Made by a program: the position numbers and the translations under genes. Shown here piece after piece: positions 45,257-53,556 of a stretch of DNA of 64,000 nt (its first letter is position 1; each line of letters starts with the position of its first letter). Below the pieces are notes generated by a model. The model was not told the origin of the DNA and searched no databases. It saw nothing but the letters and a program-made list of their open reading frames with translations. The stretch is from NCBI RefSeq assembly GCF_029589495.1, contig NZ_JAAIVF010000008.1, forward strand, positions 124,001 through 188,000, in the 5' to 3' direction. The stretch is from Speluncibacter jeojiensis (GTDB lineage: Bacteria; Actinomycetota; Actinomycetes; Mycobacteriales; Mycobacteriaceae).

Positions 45257-45799
45257 ATGGCACTGAGCGCAACCCTGTACACCTTCACGATCCAGCTGGC
45301 CGACGTCGACCGCGGCGTCTATCAGGACCTGGAGTTGCGGGTCGCGCGGCATCCGTCCGAGACCGCCGAGTACATGCTGACGCGGCTGCTCGCCTACTGC
45401 CTCGAATACGAGGACGGCATCGCGTTCAGCGACGGCGGGGTGTCCGCGACCGACGAGCCGCCCGTGCTCGTGCGCGATCTCACCGGCCGGCTGACCGCCT
45501 GGATCGACGTCGGCGCGCCCGACGCCGACCGCATCCACCGCGCCGCGAAGCTCGCCGACCGGGTCGCGATCTACACCCACCGCGACCCGGCGAAGGTGCT
45601 GGCGGCGTTGAGCGGCAAGCGGATTCACCACGCCGAGGCCATCCCGCTCTACAGCCTCGACCGGGGGTTCGTCGACGCCGCCGCCGCGGCGATCGCGCGT
45701 CGCACCACCGCGAGCATCTCGGTGACCGAACGCGAGCTCTACCTGGACCTCGACGGGACCGGGTTCAGCACCCCGATCGAGGAACACCGGCTGGGGTAG
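45257..45799 (+). CDS. yaeQ: YaeQ family protein
   Basis: A 180-aa YaeQ protein, a compact PD-(D/E)XK-fold family first found as a suppressor of RfaH loss in E. coli; enzymatic role unproven. Family features visible are ATLYTFTIQLADVDRGVYQD at the start, RHPSETAEYMLTRLLAYCL, and WIDVGAPDADRIHRAAKLAD at about residues 80-100. The ATG at 45257 is the family-typical start. Confidence 0.92.
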   Translation: MALSATLYTFTIQLADVDRGVYQDLELRVARHPSETAEYMLTRLLAYCLEYEDGIAFSDGGVSATDEPPVLVRDLTGRLTAWIDVGAPDADRIHRAAKLADRVAIYTHRDPAKVLAALSGKRIHHAEAIPLYSLDRGFVDAAAAAIARRTTASISVTERELYLDLDGTGFSTPIEEHRLG

Positions 45800-45868
45800 C
45801 CGCCTGCCGAGGCGTCATCCGCGGCGCGTCGTCTGAGCCGGGACGGCCGAACATCCGAGCCGGGCAGG

Positions 45869-46222
45869 TCAGGCGCAGTCGATGCACCGCCGCGCGGAGG
45901 GCAGGGCGTCCAGCCGCTCGTCGCCGATTCGGCGGCCGCACTTCTCGCAGACTCCGTAGCCGCCCGTGTCGAGCCGGTGCACGGCGGCGTCCAACTCGTC
46001 GAGGTCGCGCCTCGCCTCGGCGAGCAGGGACGCCGTCTGCGCGCGTTCGAACGCGACGGTCGCACCCTCCGGGTCGTGCTCGTCGTCGTTGGTGTCCAGG
46101 CGTGAACCCTCGATGATCTCGTCGAGCCGGGCGGTGAGGAAGTCGATGCGGTGCGCGGCGTCGGCCCGCTCGGCGGCGATACGCTGCCGCGGCCAACCGC
46201 TGCCCGATTGGGGGTGCGTCAT
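45869..46222 (-). CDS. TraR/DksA-type zinc-finger protein
   Basis: A 117-aa DksA/TraR-like protein: an N-terminal coiled-coil region (about residues 15-85, Glu/Ala/Arg-rich) followed by a four-Cys zinc finger (CEKCG and CIDC). Relatives insert into the RNA polymerase secondary channel and modulate transcription. The start at 46222 is the ATG nearest the coiled coil; the longer reading crosses the 36-bp palindrome upstream and was rejected. Confidence 0.88.
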   Translation of the reverse strand: MTHPQSGSGWPRQRIAAERADAAHRIDFLTARLDEIIEGSRLDTNDDEHDPEGATVAFERAQTASLLAEARRDLDELDAAVHRLDTGGYGVCEKCGRRIGDERLDALPSARRCIDCA

Positions 46223-46246
46223 GGTTCGGTCAACGCGAGACGATGC

Positions 46247-46282
46247 CGATCCGATACCCCGGCGCGCCGGGGTATCGGATCG
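46247..46282. repeat. Perfect 36-bp palindrome
   Basis: An uninterrupted self-complementary sequence whose left half begins CGATCCGATACCCCGGCG. It lies between the MBL-fold gene stop and the DksA-like gene start, both on the minus strand. As RNA it would form a very stable hairpin (minus the loop bases), so it could be a U-tract-free terminator after the MBL gene; as DNA it could be an operator. Confidence 0.85.
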
Positions 46283-46308
46283 CGGCGCGGGCCGGCTGCG
46301 GCAGCCGG

Positions 46309-47304
46309 TCAGCGGCGGGCGAAGCGGGCAGGCTCGGTGCCCGGCAGCTGCACGACCTTGCCGCGCGCCACCAGGTGCCGCAGGTGCGCGGCCGCCTCGG
46401 ACATCGCCATGTTCTGCGCGAGCGGGTGGAACTCCCCCCACGGGCGGTACCACTTCATCCGCTGGGCGACCTCCCAGAGGGTGATCTCGTCGTCGCCGAA
46501 CGCTTCGTAGAGATGCTCGAGTCGCTCCTCGTGGTGCGCGATCAGTTCCTTCGCACGACCCGGCAGGTCGGTGATCGGGGTGCCGTGCGCGCCGAGGCCG
46601 CGGGTGATGCCCATCGACTGGACGTGGCCGAGCGAGTCGAGGAACTCCGCGAGCGCGTCACGCTCCTCGAGTGGATAGGTGAAGTTGCCGACGTGCGGGG
46701 TGGTCTTCTGCAGCACGTGGTCGCCGGTGAACATGACGTCGGCGTCCTCGAGGTAGAAGCACGCGTGTCCGGGGGTGTGCCCGGGCGTGAACACGACCTT
46801 CAGCCCGCGGCCGGCGAGCGAGATCACCTCGCCGTCGGTGAGGGTGCGGTCCGGCGCGGACTGTGGGCCGGCGGGGGCGCTGTGCCCGAGCGCAGCGAAC
46901 GCGTCGCGGGCGTCCGCGGGGGCGCCGGCGTTGGTGAGGTTCTGGACCTGCTCGGTCACCCACGCCTCGTCGTGCGGCGACGACATCAGCCGGAACATCT
47001 CGTGGTCGGCCTCGTGCATCGCGATCCACGCACCCGACGCCTCGCGCACCCGCCCGCACAGGCCGGTGTGGTCGGGGTGGAAGTGCGTGAGCACGACGCC
47101 CTCGACCTCGGAGATCGAGTGGCCCACCGACTCGAGCCCGCCGGTTAAGCCTTCCCAGCCCTCGTCGCCGTCCCAGCCCGCGTCGACCAGCACTATCCCG
47201 TTCGGCGACTCCATCGCATAGATGAGCGTGCTGCCCAGCGGGTTGTGTGACATCGGGACCGTGATCTGGAAGATGCCATCACCGATGGCCAATGCGTCGG
47301 ACAT
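46309..47304 (-). CDS. Metallo-beta-lactamase-fold hydrolase
   Basis: A 331-aa MBL-fold enzyme. The zinc motif HFHPDH lies at about residue 75, followed by GHTPGH (about residue 175) and FTGDHV (about residue 192), giving a complete two-metal site. A C-terminal helical domain (about 240-331) resembles those in glyoxalase II-like or LACTB2-like hydrolases. Substrate unknown; a thioester or ester is likely. The start at 47304 has GAGGT nearby. Confidence 0.9.
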   Translation of the reverse strand: MSDALAIGDGIFQITVPMSHNPLGSTLIYAMESPNGIVLVDAGWDGDEGWEGLTGGLESVGHSISEVEGVVLTHFHPDHTGLCGRVREASGAWIAMHEADHEMFRLMSSPHDEAWVTEQVQNLTNAGAPADARDAFAALGHSAPAGPQSAPDRTLTDGEVISLAGRGLKVVFTPGHTPGHACFYLEDADVMFTGDHVLQKTTPHVGNFTYPLEERDALAEFLDSLGHVQSMGITRGLGAHGTPITDLPGRAKELIAHHEERLEHLYEAFGDDEITLWEVAQRMKWYRPWGEFHPLAQNMAMSEAAAHLRHLVARGKVVQLPGTEPARFARR

Positions 47305-47430
47305 ATCACTACCTCGCTGTGAATCGGGGCAAAGTCTTCTGCTTCATCCCTACCTCACAGGTGTGGTCTGGCGCACCAGGGGTCCCGGTAACAGGGAAGG
47401 GGTCGCGCGGGGGTCGGTCCCGCGGCGCGG

Positions 47431-48006
47431 TCAGTCCTGTGGCGCCCCGACCGGGATGGTCTCGCCCAGGCCGTCGCCGGCGCAGTCGCAATCGCCGCAG
47501 TCACAGCCGGCGGGGTTGCAGTCGCCCGCGTAGGTGTCGTCGTCGGCGTCGCAGTCCAGCGCGGCGTCGAACCGGGCGGCGAAGTCGTCGTCGAGGTCGT
47601 GGGTCAGCTCGTGGATCTCCTCGACCAGGTTCAGCAGGTGCTGCGGCGCGAACGGGTCCGCGTCCAGCAGCGTCGAGACCAGCAGGTGCTCGCGGTCGAG
47701 CGTGAACCGCAGCCGCGGCCACTCCTCGGACAGGTCGAGCAGCGGCCCGGCGGCGCGGGCGCGGTCGGTGACCCCGTCGAGCAGCGACGACCACACGTGC
47801 AGCTGCGGGCCGTCCTCGGCGACCGTGACGTACAGCGCGAAACCGTGCACCGGGACGACGATGTCGCCGTCCTCGTCGAGGTCCGGCTCGGCGCCGAACA
47901 GTTCGGTCAGCGCGCGCAGGCAGTACGAGCGCAACTCGTCGCGGTCCTCGGTGGCCACGGCGAAGGCGTCGTCGAGCTGCAGGGGGAGGTCGGCCTGATC
48001 GGTCAT
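47431..48006 (-). CDS. YbjN/TY-Chap-like protein with Cys-rich tail
   Basis: A 191-aa acidic protein sharing the DPFAPQHLLNLV signature with the larger YbjN/TY-Chap-like protein at 38343. The C-terminal 30 residues contain a dense Cys cluster (CNPAGCDCGDCDC), unusual for this fold and suggestive of metal or thiol chemistry. Start at 48006 is the first ATG after a plausible GGAAC site. Function unknown. Confidence 0.75.
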   Translation of the reverse strand: MTDQADLPLQLDDAFAVATEDRDELRSYCLRALTELFGAEPDLDEDGDIVVPVHGFALYVTVAEDGPQLHVWSSLLDGVTDRARAAGPLLDLSEEWPRLRFTLDREHLLVSTLLDADPFAPQHLLNLVEEIHELTHDLDDDFAARFDAALDCDADDDTYAGDCNPAGCDCGDCDCAGDGLGETIPVGAPQD

Positions 48007-48150
48007 GGTTCCTCTGTTCGCGTGCAGGGGGTGGGCGGGCACCACGGTACCGGGTGCGGGTGATCTCTACCTGCCGGGAAGTCACGGCGCATTGATAGGT
48101 TGAGCTGGTTCAGCGCCGATGGATCGCGCGCGATGGGGAGGACATCAACG

Positions 48151-48489
48151 GTGGGGAAGAACCTACGGCTGAGCCCGGAAGCGGCTCAGCAATGCGCGGA
48201 TGCCGTGCAGGAACTGATCGACGGCTTGGAAACTCAGATGCAAAAAGTCGACCGACTCACGGACTTGCGGTCGGCCGCTGGGTCGTTGCATTCGGCGCGG
48301 CAACTCATGGAAGGGTTCGAGCGCAAGGCTCGCGGGAGTTCAGACTCTTTGTACGAACGGCTCGGCCAGTTCCGCGACGTAGCAATCCGTATGCGCGAGA
48401 ACTTTCTTGCGGGAGGCGAAGGGTTCGCTGCGATGGAAGAGCAGTTCGCTACCACTCTCGGCGAACTCGGGAAGGACCTGGAAGCGTGA
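48151..48489 (+). CDS. Small helical protein paired with DUF3558 lipoprotein
   Basis: A 112-aa, almost entirely helical protein rich in Gln, Glu, Leu and Arg. Size and helical nature recall WXG100/ESX-type proteins, but no WXG motif is present. The GTG at 48151 has GGGGAGGA eight bases upstream and is preferred over an ATG at 48133. Its stop overlaps the lipoprotein start (GTGA), a pairing seen for DUF3558 genes in related bacteria; function unknown. Confidence 0.7.
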   Translation: MGKNLRLSPEAAQQCADAVQELIDGLETQMQKVDRLTDLRSAAGSLHSARQLMEGFERKARGSSDSLYERLGQFRDVAIRMRENFLAGGEGFAAMEEQFATTLGELGKDLEA

Positions 48490-49076
48490 AGGCCTTCAAA
48501 GCGTTGCTCGCAGTGCTCGCGGCCGCCTCACTCGCGGGATGCGCTTCGGCGACGACGGGTCCTCCCGCGGCTGGATCGACGGCTGTCACAGCTTCCCAGT
48601 CACCTAAAGCGTCTGAATCTTCTGCGCGCCAGCAGATTCTGTTCGATCCGTGCAAGAGCCTGCCGCGGGAGGTGGTGATGAAGGCGGGCTACGACCCGAA
48701 CAACCTGGAGCCGTCCGACTTCGACGGTGGCAGCTACAAGTTCCTGGTGTGCGACCTCAGTTCCGACATGTACAGCTTGGGCATCTCCTCCGGCAACATC
48801 AGTGTCACGGAGCAGCAAGCACAACAGAAGCGTGATTCGCCGACGAAGGTCGTCACGCCGATCACGGTCGCCGGAAGGTCGGGCTTCGAGGCTCGTGACC
48901 CGAGCCGGCCGAACATGTGCACGTTGGCATTCCAGGCGTCGTACGGCGAGGTGCTTCTCACGCGGTACCAGCGTGAGAAGGCGACGGATGCGGGGCTCGA
49001 CGTCTGCGATGGGATGCAGCAGACGGCTGTGACGATCGCAGCGGCGCTGCCGGTGGGGCGTAGGGCTCCAGCTTGA
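48486..49076 (+). CDS. DUF3558-like lipoprotein
   Basis: A 196-aa lipoprotein: hydrophobic signal with a SLAGC lipobox (Cys about residue 19), Ser/Thr/Pro linker, then a DUF3558-type domain beginning FDPCKSLP with further Cys at VCDLSS, MCTLAF and VCDGM. Its GTG start is inside the stop of the small helical gene. Third DUF3558-like protein of the window; function in the cell envelope unknown. Confidence 0.85.
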   Translation: MKAFKALLAVLAAASLAGCASATTGPPAAGSTAVTASQSPKASESSARQQILFDPCKSLPREVVMKAGYDPNNLEPSDFDGGSYKFLVCDLSSDMYSLGISSGNISVTEQQAQQKRDSPTKVVTPITVAGRSGFEARDPSRPNMCTLAFQASYGEVLLTRYQREKATDAGLDVCDGMQQTAVTIAAALPVGRRAPA

Positions 49077-49084
49077 CGGTTGGT

Positions 49085-49855
49085 TCAGAACAACGTCGGC
49101 TGCGCGGGTGCGCCGCCGCGGGCCTCGCGGACACGGGCGTTCCAGCGCTGCACCAGCCACATCTCGACCAGCTCGGGCTCGGTGTCGGCCTGCCGCGCCC
49201 AGGAGTGGAGCAGCTCGAGGTAGTGGAGGTAGCGGCGCGGAGTGAAGTCGTTGACGGACGGGTCTTCGAGCCAGCCCTCGTGTAGCAGCGTCGACACCCC
49301 GTGCTGGTCGACCAGTTGGGCGGGCCCGGCGGACGTGTGGACGTCGGTGGCCCACAGAAACGTTGCCAGCAGCGCGACGCCGACGCCGGGGGTGATGGGC
49401 CATGCGGACCAGGGCCGGTTCGGGTTGTCCGGCATATGGCGGCACTGCAGACAGTGATCGAGCGTGTGGGTGATCTCGACCAGCGGAGACTTGCCCGGCT
49501 GGGCATGGCGGTCGACGATGTCCGGAAAGCGGAGCGCGGCCCGCCGATCGGGGTGCCTGCTGCGCCAGGCCGCGCACAGGAACAGCAGCCCCAGCGCGTC
49601 GTTGTCGCCGTCGACCAATTCCTTGTGGTAGCGCAGATCGTTGCGCTGCAGCACCGCCCTCCCGGTGTTGACGATGTGACCGTCGAAATTGCGTGCTCGC
49701 AAACTGATTTCGTGGCCTGCCTTGGTGACCTGGGAGTTCCACCAGTCCAGATCGATCTCGACGCCGTCGTCGAGGACGTGCAGGTCGTATGAGCGGGTGC
49801 TGCACCACTGAATGCAGGCGGCCGGCGGTTCGAATTCGTCGTCGGGTGGGTCCAT
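49085..49855 (-). CDS. Hypothetical protein ending in QPTLF
   Basis: A 256-aa soluble protein, not recognised. It has several Cys/His spots (ITHTLDHCLQCRHMP at about residue 130) and a conserved-looking helical end (YLHYLELLHSWARQ). The last residues are QPTLF at the very C-terminus, matching the sliding-clamp docking peptide pattern. The ATG at 49855 is chosen; an earlier ATG at 49972 would add 39 residues. It lies beside the PLD-helicase gene at the island edge; a glycosylase-like (OGG-fold) relation is only a weak impression. Confidence 0.7.
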   Translation of the reverse strand: MDPPDDEFEPPAACIQWCSTRSYDLHVLDDGVEIDLDWWNSQVTKAGHEISLRARNFDGHIVNTGRAVLQRNDLRYHKELVDGDNDALGLLFLCAAWRSRHPDRRAALRFPDIVDRHAQPGKSPLVEITHTLDHCLQCRHMPDNPNRPWSAWPITPGVGVALLATFLWATDVHTSAGPAQLVDQHGVSTLLHEGWLEDPSVNDFTPRRYLHYLELLHSWARQADTEPELVEMWLVQRWNARVREARGGAPAQPTLF

Positions 49856-50244
49856 GAGGTGATCTTGGCAGTGGGGTGTGACAAGGGGGCGGGAAGACCG
49901 GGCCTCGGTTCGTAGTTCGGGGCTGTCGTCAGCGGACGAACCGGGACGAAGGATCACCAAAGTGGTGAGCACTTCTCACAAGAGTGCACGATCTCGCTGC
50001 GGTCGGAACAGGGGAGGATGGAGGTCCGAACGCTTTCCGAGGCGGAGGGCGACCCTGCGCGTGATCTGTGCGGGAAAGCGGATGAGCTGACGACGGCGCT
50101 ACTACCGTAGTGGCCGAGATTGATTGTCTGGCCGGGTGATTCAGTTGATTAATTTGGCGTTTGGACACCGGGATCGCTCACCTCATCAATCGGCGCCATC
50201 TACGCACGCACCTACTCCGCGCCGCCCCTGGCCTTCGCGACGGG
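49856..50244. other. 389-bp non-coding gap at island edge
   Basis: No gene is supported here. The segment is noticeably less GC-rich around 50100-50165 than its surroundings. It contains GTGAG/CTCAC (49965/49975) overlapping GCACT/AGTGC (49969/49983), a possible operator for the 49085 gene, and nothing else I can name. Confidence 0.5.
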
Positions 50245-53200
50245 TCATTCTGCAACCACCGCACCGCTCTGCAACACTTCGGACGGCATGGGCCGCCGCA
50301 ACCGCCACGTGATCGCGATCGGCCGCTCCCCGCGGTGCTCGACGTAGTCAACCTCGCTGAGCAGGAGGAACGGCGCTGCACCCAGTTCGTTGTGCGGGCG
50401 GTCGCGGACGAACAGCAGGACGTGGGTACTCATCTCGCGGTGGTGCAGGAAGCGCTGACCTGGACCGGAGGACAGCGCGGTCGAGTTCGGGGACTCCCAA
50501 TGAAACAGGTCGCGGGCAATCGGGAAGTCCCTGTACATCGTGGTCGGGCTGAACTGACCCTCGTCCTTGTGCAGGTTTACGAACAGCGCATCGATCTTGG
50601 TGTCCGGCGCCCAGATCACGCCACCGGCCTGGCCGCGGGCGGCGCGCGCCATCGACGCCCAGTTGGTGGCGGCGAGAACTTCCTCGCGGCGGTAGTGAGC
50701 GTGCGTCAAGAGCGGAATCGACGCGAGCGCTGGGCTGATCGTGCGTGGGACATGGGCGATCCGCTCCATTGCGACGCCGAGCAACTGGGAGATTTCCTCG
50801 CACACCGCGGGATGAATGCGTAGGTGCGCGAACGCGTCCTCGTAGGCGTCGAAGCCGCCACGATTGGGCCAGAGCGTGAAGAACAGCATCCGCCCCAGGG
50901 TCTGCTCGCGCTCGGACAGGTCGTTGTAGCTGGGTCCGTCGACCGAGGCGAGGCGGCGGTAGATGTCGGCGCGCTCGGGATCGTCGACGTGGGTGAGGGC
51001 AGCGACGCGCCGCAGCAACTCGTCCTCGTCCGGCCCGGCCGGTGGCGTCGGCAGGCCGGCGTCGCGGCGTAGGGCCGTCCAGCTGCCGCGGCCGCTGTAG
51101 ACGTCGACCAGCTCGTGGCCCGACTCGCGGAGGTACGTGGCCAGGGACGCGATGCCGTGCGAGCGGACGTCGTTGACCATCTCCTTGCGCTGATTGAGAC
51201 GCAGCGAGGCCCGCACGTTCTCGGTGACGATCTGCTGAGAGACCTTGTCGAGGATCAGACGACTGCCACCGGGCAGATAGGGGAAGCCCTCCTCGATCTC
51301 GGTGATCAGTCGCTTGCGGGACGACCCGGTCAGTGCGCGGTAGCGGGCGTCGATGCGGAACTCGCGCCGCTGTTGGCCGATGAAGTCGAGGACCGTCAGT
51401 ACCGCCTTGCCCGCACTGCGACGCAGGCCGCGGCCCAGCTGCTGGAGAAATATAGTGGCGCTCTGGGTGGGCCTCAGAAGAAGCAAGGTGTCGACGTCGG
51501 GGATGTCGAGGCCCTCGTTGAACAGGTCGACGGCGAACAAGCACTGCACCTCGCCGGCCCGGAGCGCGGCGAACGCCTCGGCCCGCTCGGTTCGGGTGGA
51601 CTCACCGGTGACCGCCAGCGATCGGACGCCCTGATCAGTGAACACCCGGGCCATGTACCGGGCGTGCTCGACCGAGACGCAGAATCCGAGGGCCCGCATA
51701 CGCGTCGGGTCGACAACCTTGTCACGAATGCCCTGCAGCACGAGTCTGGTGCGGGCGTCGTTGCCGGTGTAGACGTTCGACAGTGCGGCCTGGTCGTAGC
51801 TGCCGCGGCTCCACGTCACGGCTCGTAGGTCGGTGTTGTCCGCGATGCCGAAGTAGTGGAACGGGCACAGCAGATCTTGGTCGAGTGCATCCCACAGGCG
51901 CAACTCGTAGGCGGCGCGTCCGCCGAACCAGTCGAGGACGTTGCGGCCGTCGGAACGCTCCGGGGTCGCGGTGAGTCCGAGCAGTTCGACGGGCTGCAGG
52001 TACTCCAGCAGTCGTCGGTAGGTTGCGGCCTCGGCATGGTGGAACTCGTCGACCACGACGACCTCGAACTGTGTCGCGTCCAGGGTGGCGAGGGCCGCGG
52101 CATTGAGTGACTGGACGCTGGCGAACACGTGCTTCCATGCGGTCGGCCGGAGACCGTCGACGTACAGCTCGCCGAAGTTCGCGTCGGACAGGACCTCTCG
52201 GTACATGCGCAGCGCCTGCTCGAGGATTTCGTTGCGGTGCGCGACGAACAGCAGTGGCAGTCGACGCCCGGCGGCGTCGGAGAGCCGGTGGTAGTCCAGG
52301 GCGGCGACCACGGTCTTGCCGGTGCCGGTCGCGGCGACGACGAGGTTGCGGTGCAGGTCGTGGACGACGCGTTCGACGTCGAGGGCTTCGAGGATGGCTT
52401 CCTGGTGCGGCTTCGGGCGGACCTCGAGACCGGAGAGGGTCAGCGTGACGCGTCCCGATCCTGCGCCGCCGGCCTCGGCGAGTGCGCGGTCGAGGAGCTC
52501 GCCGTCGGTGGTGGGGTCGTAGTCCTTGAACGCCGGGTCGTTCCAGTAGGTGTCGAAGGTGGCCTCGAACTTGCGGATCAGGGCGGGGGTGCTCACGCCC
52601 GAGATGCGAACGTTCCATTCGAGGCCGTCGAGGAGCGCGGAGCGGGACAGGTTGGAGCTGCCGACGTAGCCGGTGTCGAATCCGCTGGCGCGGCGGAACA
52701 ACCAGGCCTTGGCGTGCAGGCGCGTGGACGCGGTCTCGTAGCGGACACGAACCCGGGCGCCGTACGTGGTGACGAGTTCGTCGACGGCGCGGCGCTCGGT
52801 GGCGCCGCGGTAGGTGGTGGTCAGCACCCGCAGCGGCACACCCCGGTCGCGGATCTGCGCGAGTTGCGGTGCGAGCACGCTGATGCCAGCGAAGCGGATG
52901 AACGCGCACAACAACTCCACTGTGTCGGCGCTGGCCAGCTCGTGCGCGACCTCGCTGGCCATGTTCGGCTCTCCGCGGGCATTGGTCAGCAGTGCGACCT
53001 CGGATAGCGGCGTCACCGGACGAGGGATCGGCTCATGCGACGAGGACAAGCCGAGCAGCTGCTCCAGCGCAGGTAGGCGCTCGTCGACGGCACCGAGATC
53101 CGACAGCACCCGGTTGGCCAGCTCGCGACGAGCTTCCGGCTCGGCGATGTCCTCCAGCGCGCGGGTCGCTGCGTCGGCGATGTGCCGGCTGAGGACGTGC

Positions 53201-53319
53201 GGCGAATCTCCCTTCGGAATGTCTTCGAACTGCGGCATCAGCTCGGTGTCCTGCAGCTGAGTATCGAGACGGTCGGTGCGCAGGAGCTCGTAGATGCCTT
53301 GGGGGAGGGCGTCGGTCAC
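50245..53319 (-). CDS. PLD-nuclease/SF2 helicase/DUF3427 protein
   Basis: A 1,024-aa fusion: a helical N-terminus, a phospholipase D-like nuclease half-site (RLHAKAW, His202-Lys204; GSSNLS at about 220), an SF2 helicase core with Walker A ATGTGKT (331-336), DEFH (424-427), LTATPERSD and QQLGRGLRR, then a C-terminal DUF3427-type region. Such PLD-SF2-DUF3427 proteins occur in restriction and anti-phage loci. The GTG at 53319 is its start. It is divergent from the nuclease/helicase/ParA operon, sharing a 237-bp control region. Confidence 0.88.
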   Translation of the reverse strand: MTDALPQGIYELLRTDRLDTQLQDTELMPQFEDIPKGDSPHVLSRHIADAATRALEDIAEPEARRELANRVLSDLGAVDERLPALEQLLGLSSSHEPIPRPVTPLSEVALLTNARGEPNMASEVAHELASADTVELLCAFIRFAGISVLAPQLAQIRDRGVPLRVLTTTYRGATERRAVDELVTTYGARVRVRYETASTRLHAKAWLFRRASGFDTGYVGSSNLSRSALLDGLEWNVRISGVSTPALIRKFEATFDTYWNDPAFKDYDPTTDGELLDRALAEAGGAGSGRVTLTLSGLEVRPKPHQEAILEALDVERVVHDLHRNLVVAATGTGKTVVAALDYHRLSDAAGRRLPLLFVAHRNEILEQALRMYREVLSDANFGELYVDGLRPTAWKHVFASVQSLNAAALATLDATQFEVVVVDEFHHAEAATYRRLLEYLQPVELLGLTATPERSDGRNVLDWFGGRAAYELRLWDALDQDLLCPFHYFGIADNTDLRAVTWSRGSYDQAALSNVYTGNDARTRLVLQGIRDKVVDPTRMRALGFCVSVEHARYMARVFTDQGVRSLAVTGESTRTERAEAFAALRAGEVQCLFAVDLFNEGLDIPDVDTLLLLRPTQSATIFLQQLGRGLRRSAGKAVLTVLDFIGQQRREFRIDARYRALTGSSRKRLITEIEEGFPYLPGGSRLILDKVSQQIVTENVRASLRLNQRKEMVNDVRSHGIASLATYLRESGHELVDVYSGRGSWTALRRDAGLPTPPAGPDEDELLRRVAALTHVDDPERADIYRRLASVDGPSYNDLSEREQTLGRMLFFTLWPNRGGFDAYEDAFAHLRIHPAVCEEISQLLGVAMERIAHVPRTISPALASIPLLTHAHYRREEVLAATNWASMARAARGQAGGVIWAPDTKIDALFVNLHKDEGQFSPTTMYRDFPIARDLFHWESPNSTALSSGPGQRFLHHREMSTHVLLFVRDRPHNELGAAPFLLLSEVDYVEHRGERPIAITWRLRRPMPSEVLQSGAVVAE

Positions 53320-53449
53320 CGGGACAGTCGATCACATGGTCGTGGATTCGATACGGGATAGTGCCGGTCGAACGAGCTCGGGCGGCTTTTCGTCCTCCGT
53401 CGCGCTCGGCGGTGTGGGAATCCTGCAAATGATGTCGTCGTTCGTGTGA

Positions 53450-53472
53450 CTGACAGCGCTCGAGCATGTCAG
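53450..53472. promoter_or_regulatory. Nested palindrome in divergent island promoter
   Basis: CTGACA (53450) mirrors TGTCAG (53467), enclosing the perfect GCTCGAGC (53458-53465). It is in the 237-bp gap between the PLD-helicase and the divergent operon, a position fitting a shared operator. No repressor gene is visible nearby. Confidence 0.5.
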
Positions 53473-53556
53473 TTGCCTCGGCTAATCTCAGCGCAGCACG
53501 CGGGCATCTTGTGGACCTCCCCGCGTGGTTCGACGGTAGGCAGGGAGATTGTGACG

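Noticed and set aside
49980-50180. A tRNA or att site at the island border in the lower-GC stretch
   Set aside because: No cloverleaf or T-loop sequence and no matching direct repeat was found at the other visible end.
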